Translations under genes and position numbers: made by a program
Assembly (NCBI RefSeq): GCF_030463535.1
Contig: NC_132896.1
Location: 26,659,709-26,723,708, forward strand
Direction: 5' to 3'
Origin: Salminus brasiliensis
Lineage: Eukaryota > Chordata > Actinopteri > Characiformes > Bryconidae
Length of the DNA: 64,000 nt
Notes under the pieces: generated by a model
The model's input: the letters and a program-made list of their open reading frames with translations, nothing else
The model's database searches: none
Told to the model about the DNA's origin: nothing
Shown: positions 61,504 through 64,000 of the stretch, piece by piece
Layout: each line of letters begins with the position of its first letter
How positions within the stretch are numbered: the first letter of the stretch is position 1

Positions 61504-64000
61504 GTCATATGCAGAAGTGAAAGCATCCCCGGTCAAATGACCCAGTTCAGCAGCAGCAGCAAGCATGTTAGAGTGTTATCAATAACTAAAGCTAAACCTT
61601 TCTGAGTAATCTGCCGTTCCTCTAATACAGTCTTTAACAGCTCAGCCATATCATACCTGTTTTCTTTAGTGATTCCATGACTTTGGTCTCATTAAAGAGT
61701 TTAGGGATCACTGTGTCAGTGAAATATCTTCAAGATGGGACACTGCTGTATCTCGTTCTTTCCAGAGTGCCAAAGTGTTCTCAACTGCAGGTGAATAATT
61801 ACATATGCTGTATCTCCACATAGTTCTCTATTCTATAAAATGAATTTCCCTGGATCTGTTTTCTGTATCTATCCATTTCAAGTTCCATATGTCACCTTGG
61901 CTCTAATGTAAGAAGGAGCAAAGTGTTTTTGGTGCTTTCCATCCATCCCCCAATCTGACAAAGAGAAACAGTGTAGAGTGTGACGGGGGGGGTTAATGTG
62001 TTTGAATATTCAGGGGGGTCAGGATGAATGAGTGGACTTAAGCTGCAGGAGGGTCTCTGCTCTGGTTTCCCCGTTTTATCATATTTTCCACCGTCAGAGG
62101 CCACACAAACAGTAGACTAAAAACAGATAGGAATGTCATGTGTGTTTGGACTGAAAGCACCCCGACAGGCGAAAGAGAGAGATTTTGTTCTGTCTGTTTT
62201 GCTCAGAGAGGGTGCGGGGGAAGGGCTTTTAACTCTGTACTGGATACCAGGTTCCTAAATTGCTCTTGACTTGGATGGGTGGTTCTACAAAAACTCTGGT
62301 AATGACCTTTAACATTGTGTAAAGGTTCTTTCAATGTTAAAAGAAAATTATTGAATTAATTGAACAAAATAAAAATATTAAACGATGAAACAAACAGATA
62401 TTTTTTTTCTGACATGACTCCAAAGACCCTTTTTGAAGTAAAAACCCAAGATCTGTGATTATGCTGACTTTCTTGAATTTCTGCAATGCATGAGAGCAAC
62501 ACATCTAGGTACTTTGCCCTTGCATAATATCCCGCCCCTTTTTGGGTGAAAACAGTCACTCTAATTTTAACTGGTGATAAATACACATTTCCAGCTCTTT
62601 GACAAATTAGTAGCATAAAGTGAGCATTCCTTGTTGATTTATAGCTATTAGCTATTATATAGTCCAAAACCTATGGCCAGCCAGGCAAGCAATCATATCA
62701 TATTGTTGCTGGTCAACGATTGGCGCCGTTATATAGGACAAATAAATGAATAGGTGCTGATGAGTATCCCTTCAGTATGCCGCTGTGAAAGTGGACGAAC
62801 ATTCCCGAACAGTTATGTTTATTAATTAGTTTAATCAATGACAGTTTAATTCACTATAGTTTTATTATCATTGCATTAATGCAGCATTTAGACCCACTTT
62901 TTCTCAATTTTGATTATTATCATGATAATCATGACATAAAAATCCCTTCATGGAACAGGCAGGTGAAGCTGTTTTGGTACTTTGTTTCAAGGTAACAGCT
63001 GGCTGCAATCAGTGTTAGTGAGCTAGCTTTTAGTTAGCACTATTTAACTTAAACCTTTTGTTACAGGCTAACATTAAAACAAATAAAAAATATATATATA
63101 TATTATTTTTTAACATTCAGTACTGACCTGTGATGAAGCGTTTTCCACAGATGAACACATGTTAACTGGCTGAGTTTAATATTTTCGTCTTCTCTGTGGA
63201 TGGCCTGAAGCCACAGCTCTCTTCTTTTGTTGTTCTTTATTGAAGTAAAGAATATTGTGAACTAGGGTTTGTTTAATTGTTGGATGAGCAAAATGTCCCA
63301 CAGCTGATTTTAGGCATGGTGGCGCTATTATGTTCAAATTGACACCAACAATATGATTGGGTTCATTTTCACCCAAAAGGTATAGTTGCTCGGGTGACAA
63401 GGAAGTGACGTGTGGATGCTCTACATTGCCCTTTGGGATTCTAGTAGAAAGATAGAAATTAAGGTTAATGTTATTTTTAATGTAATTGCTATTAGTAATG
63501 TTAGTGCTAAGCTAATTGCAGTGGACTGGGACAATATTTGATCATCCTATTCTTTGACCATTCTAACCATTTAAAGCTTTTAACAGACAGCACATATTTG
63601 ACCTCAGTTGTAGTAGTTTAACGGCACCTCTTTCAGCAAATAGCCCTTAACCTGGGCTCCATTTTTAATAACTGACTGACATCTGATTAGGCTACTTATC
63701 GAATTCAGTCTCATGGCCCGTCTGTAGGGCTTCCAGAAGGTCCTTCTATATTTTGCTCATCCATTAGAAGTCACAATGTGATTGGCTGATTCCTCAGTTC
63801 TAATTATGTTAATGGGTTATCTGGTGTATTGAGGCCTTCAGTTCTGCTTTTAAAGTCCTAACCAATGAAGGAACTCGCTTGGATGACAGTTAGATACCAA
63901 TGCAGTGGGGTACCCAAAGGTCCTTCTAGGACTTTAAAAATGCTAATTGGATTTTTTATTTGGTAGTGTAACCCTTGTATTGCTATAATGTCTGCAGATT
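61504..64000. other. Gene-free right end
   Basis: No exon recognised. The end (63,690-63,960) has two related words, gaaggtccttctatattt and aaaggtccttctaggact, suggesting parts of a short inverted or duplicated repeat. Otherwise AT-rich unique sequence. Confidence 0.4.

Overview
The window is vertebrate nuclear DNA from a bony fish. Four genes are split into short exons with GT-AG introns. Their proteins align almost end to end with well-known vertebrate families. Between them lie teleost-type repeats: a Tc1 transposon, tRNA-derived SINEs and LINE 3' ends. The repeats suggest an otophysan fish (characin or catfish type), but the species cannot be fixed from this sequence. All exon coordinates come from reading splice sites and checking codon phase by hand.

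Layout. Positions 1-5,110 carry nsdhl (minus strand, 7 coding exons, 345 aa), a 4-carboxysterol 3-dehydrogenase of cholesterol synthesis. About 1.9 kb away and head to head with it is cetn2 (plus strand, 6,989-10,275, 5 coding exons, 172 aa), the calcium-binding centrin of centrioles. Intron 2 of cetn2 holds a 1.6 kb Tc1 element with a broken transposase. Tail to tail with cetn2 is gcna (minus strand, 12,328-19,509, 12 coding exons, 601 aa), a germ-cell SprT-type protease. Next comes ogt (minus strand, 22,734-36,225, 22 constitutive coding exons, 1,046 aa), the single nucleocytoplasmic O-GlcNAc transferase of animals. From about 37 kb to the right end (27 kb) I find no gene, only repeats, microsatellites and unique sequence that may hold regulatory elements.

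The most interesting signals are in ogt. (1) A 48-nt in-frame cassette exon sits between constitutive exons 18 and 19. (2) Intron 4 is 3.5 kb, with a weak donor and an unusual acceptor, and corresponds to the mammalian intron known for regulated retention. (3) An ATG-initiated reading frame inside intron 4 runs in frame through the acceptor into exon 5, the same arrangement that gives human 'mOGT' its separate N-terminus. (4) Intron 9 has a GC-AG boundary. Other points: cetn2 has Cys instead of Ser at the C-terminal PKA site; GCNA carries an array of SUMO-interaction-like acidic motifs; five sites look like CTCF motifs; and several repeat families occur in more than one copy, including a SINE nested in another SINE and a 313-bp element with arms of about 80-90 bp.

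The four genes are not a pathway; their link is positional. From memory, CETN2/NSDHL and GCNA/OGT are two separate pairs on the human X chromosome, so this window may preserve an older joined arrangement.
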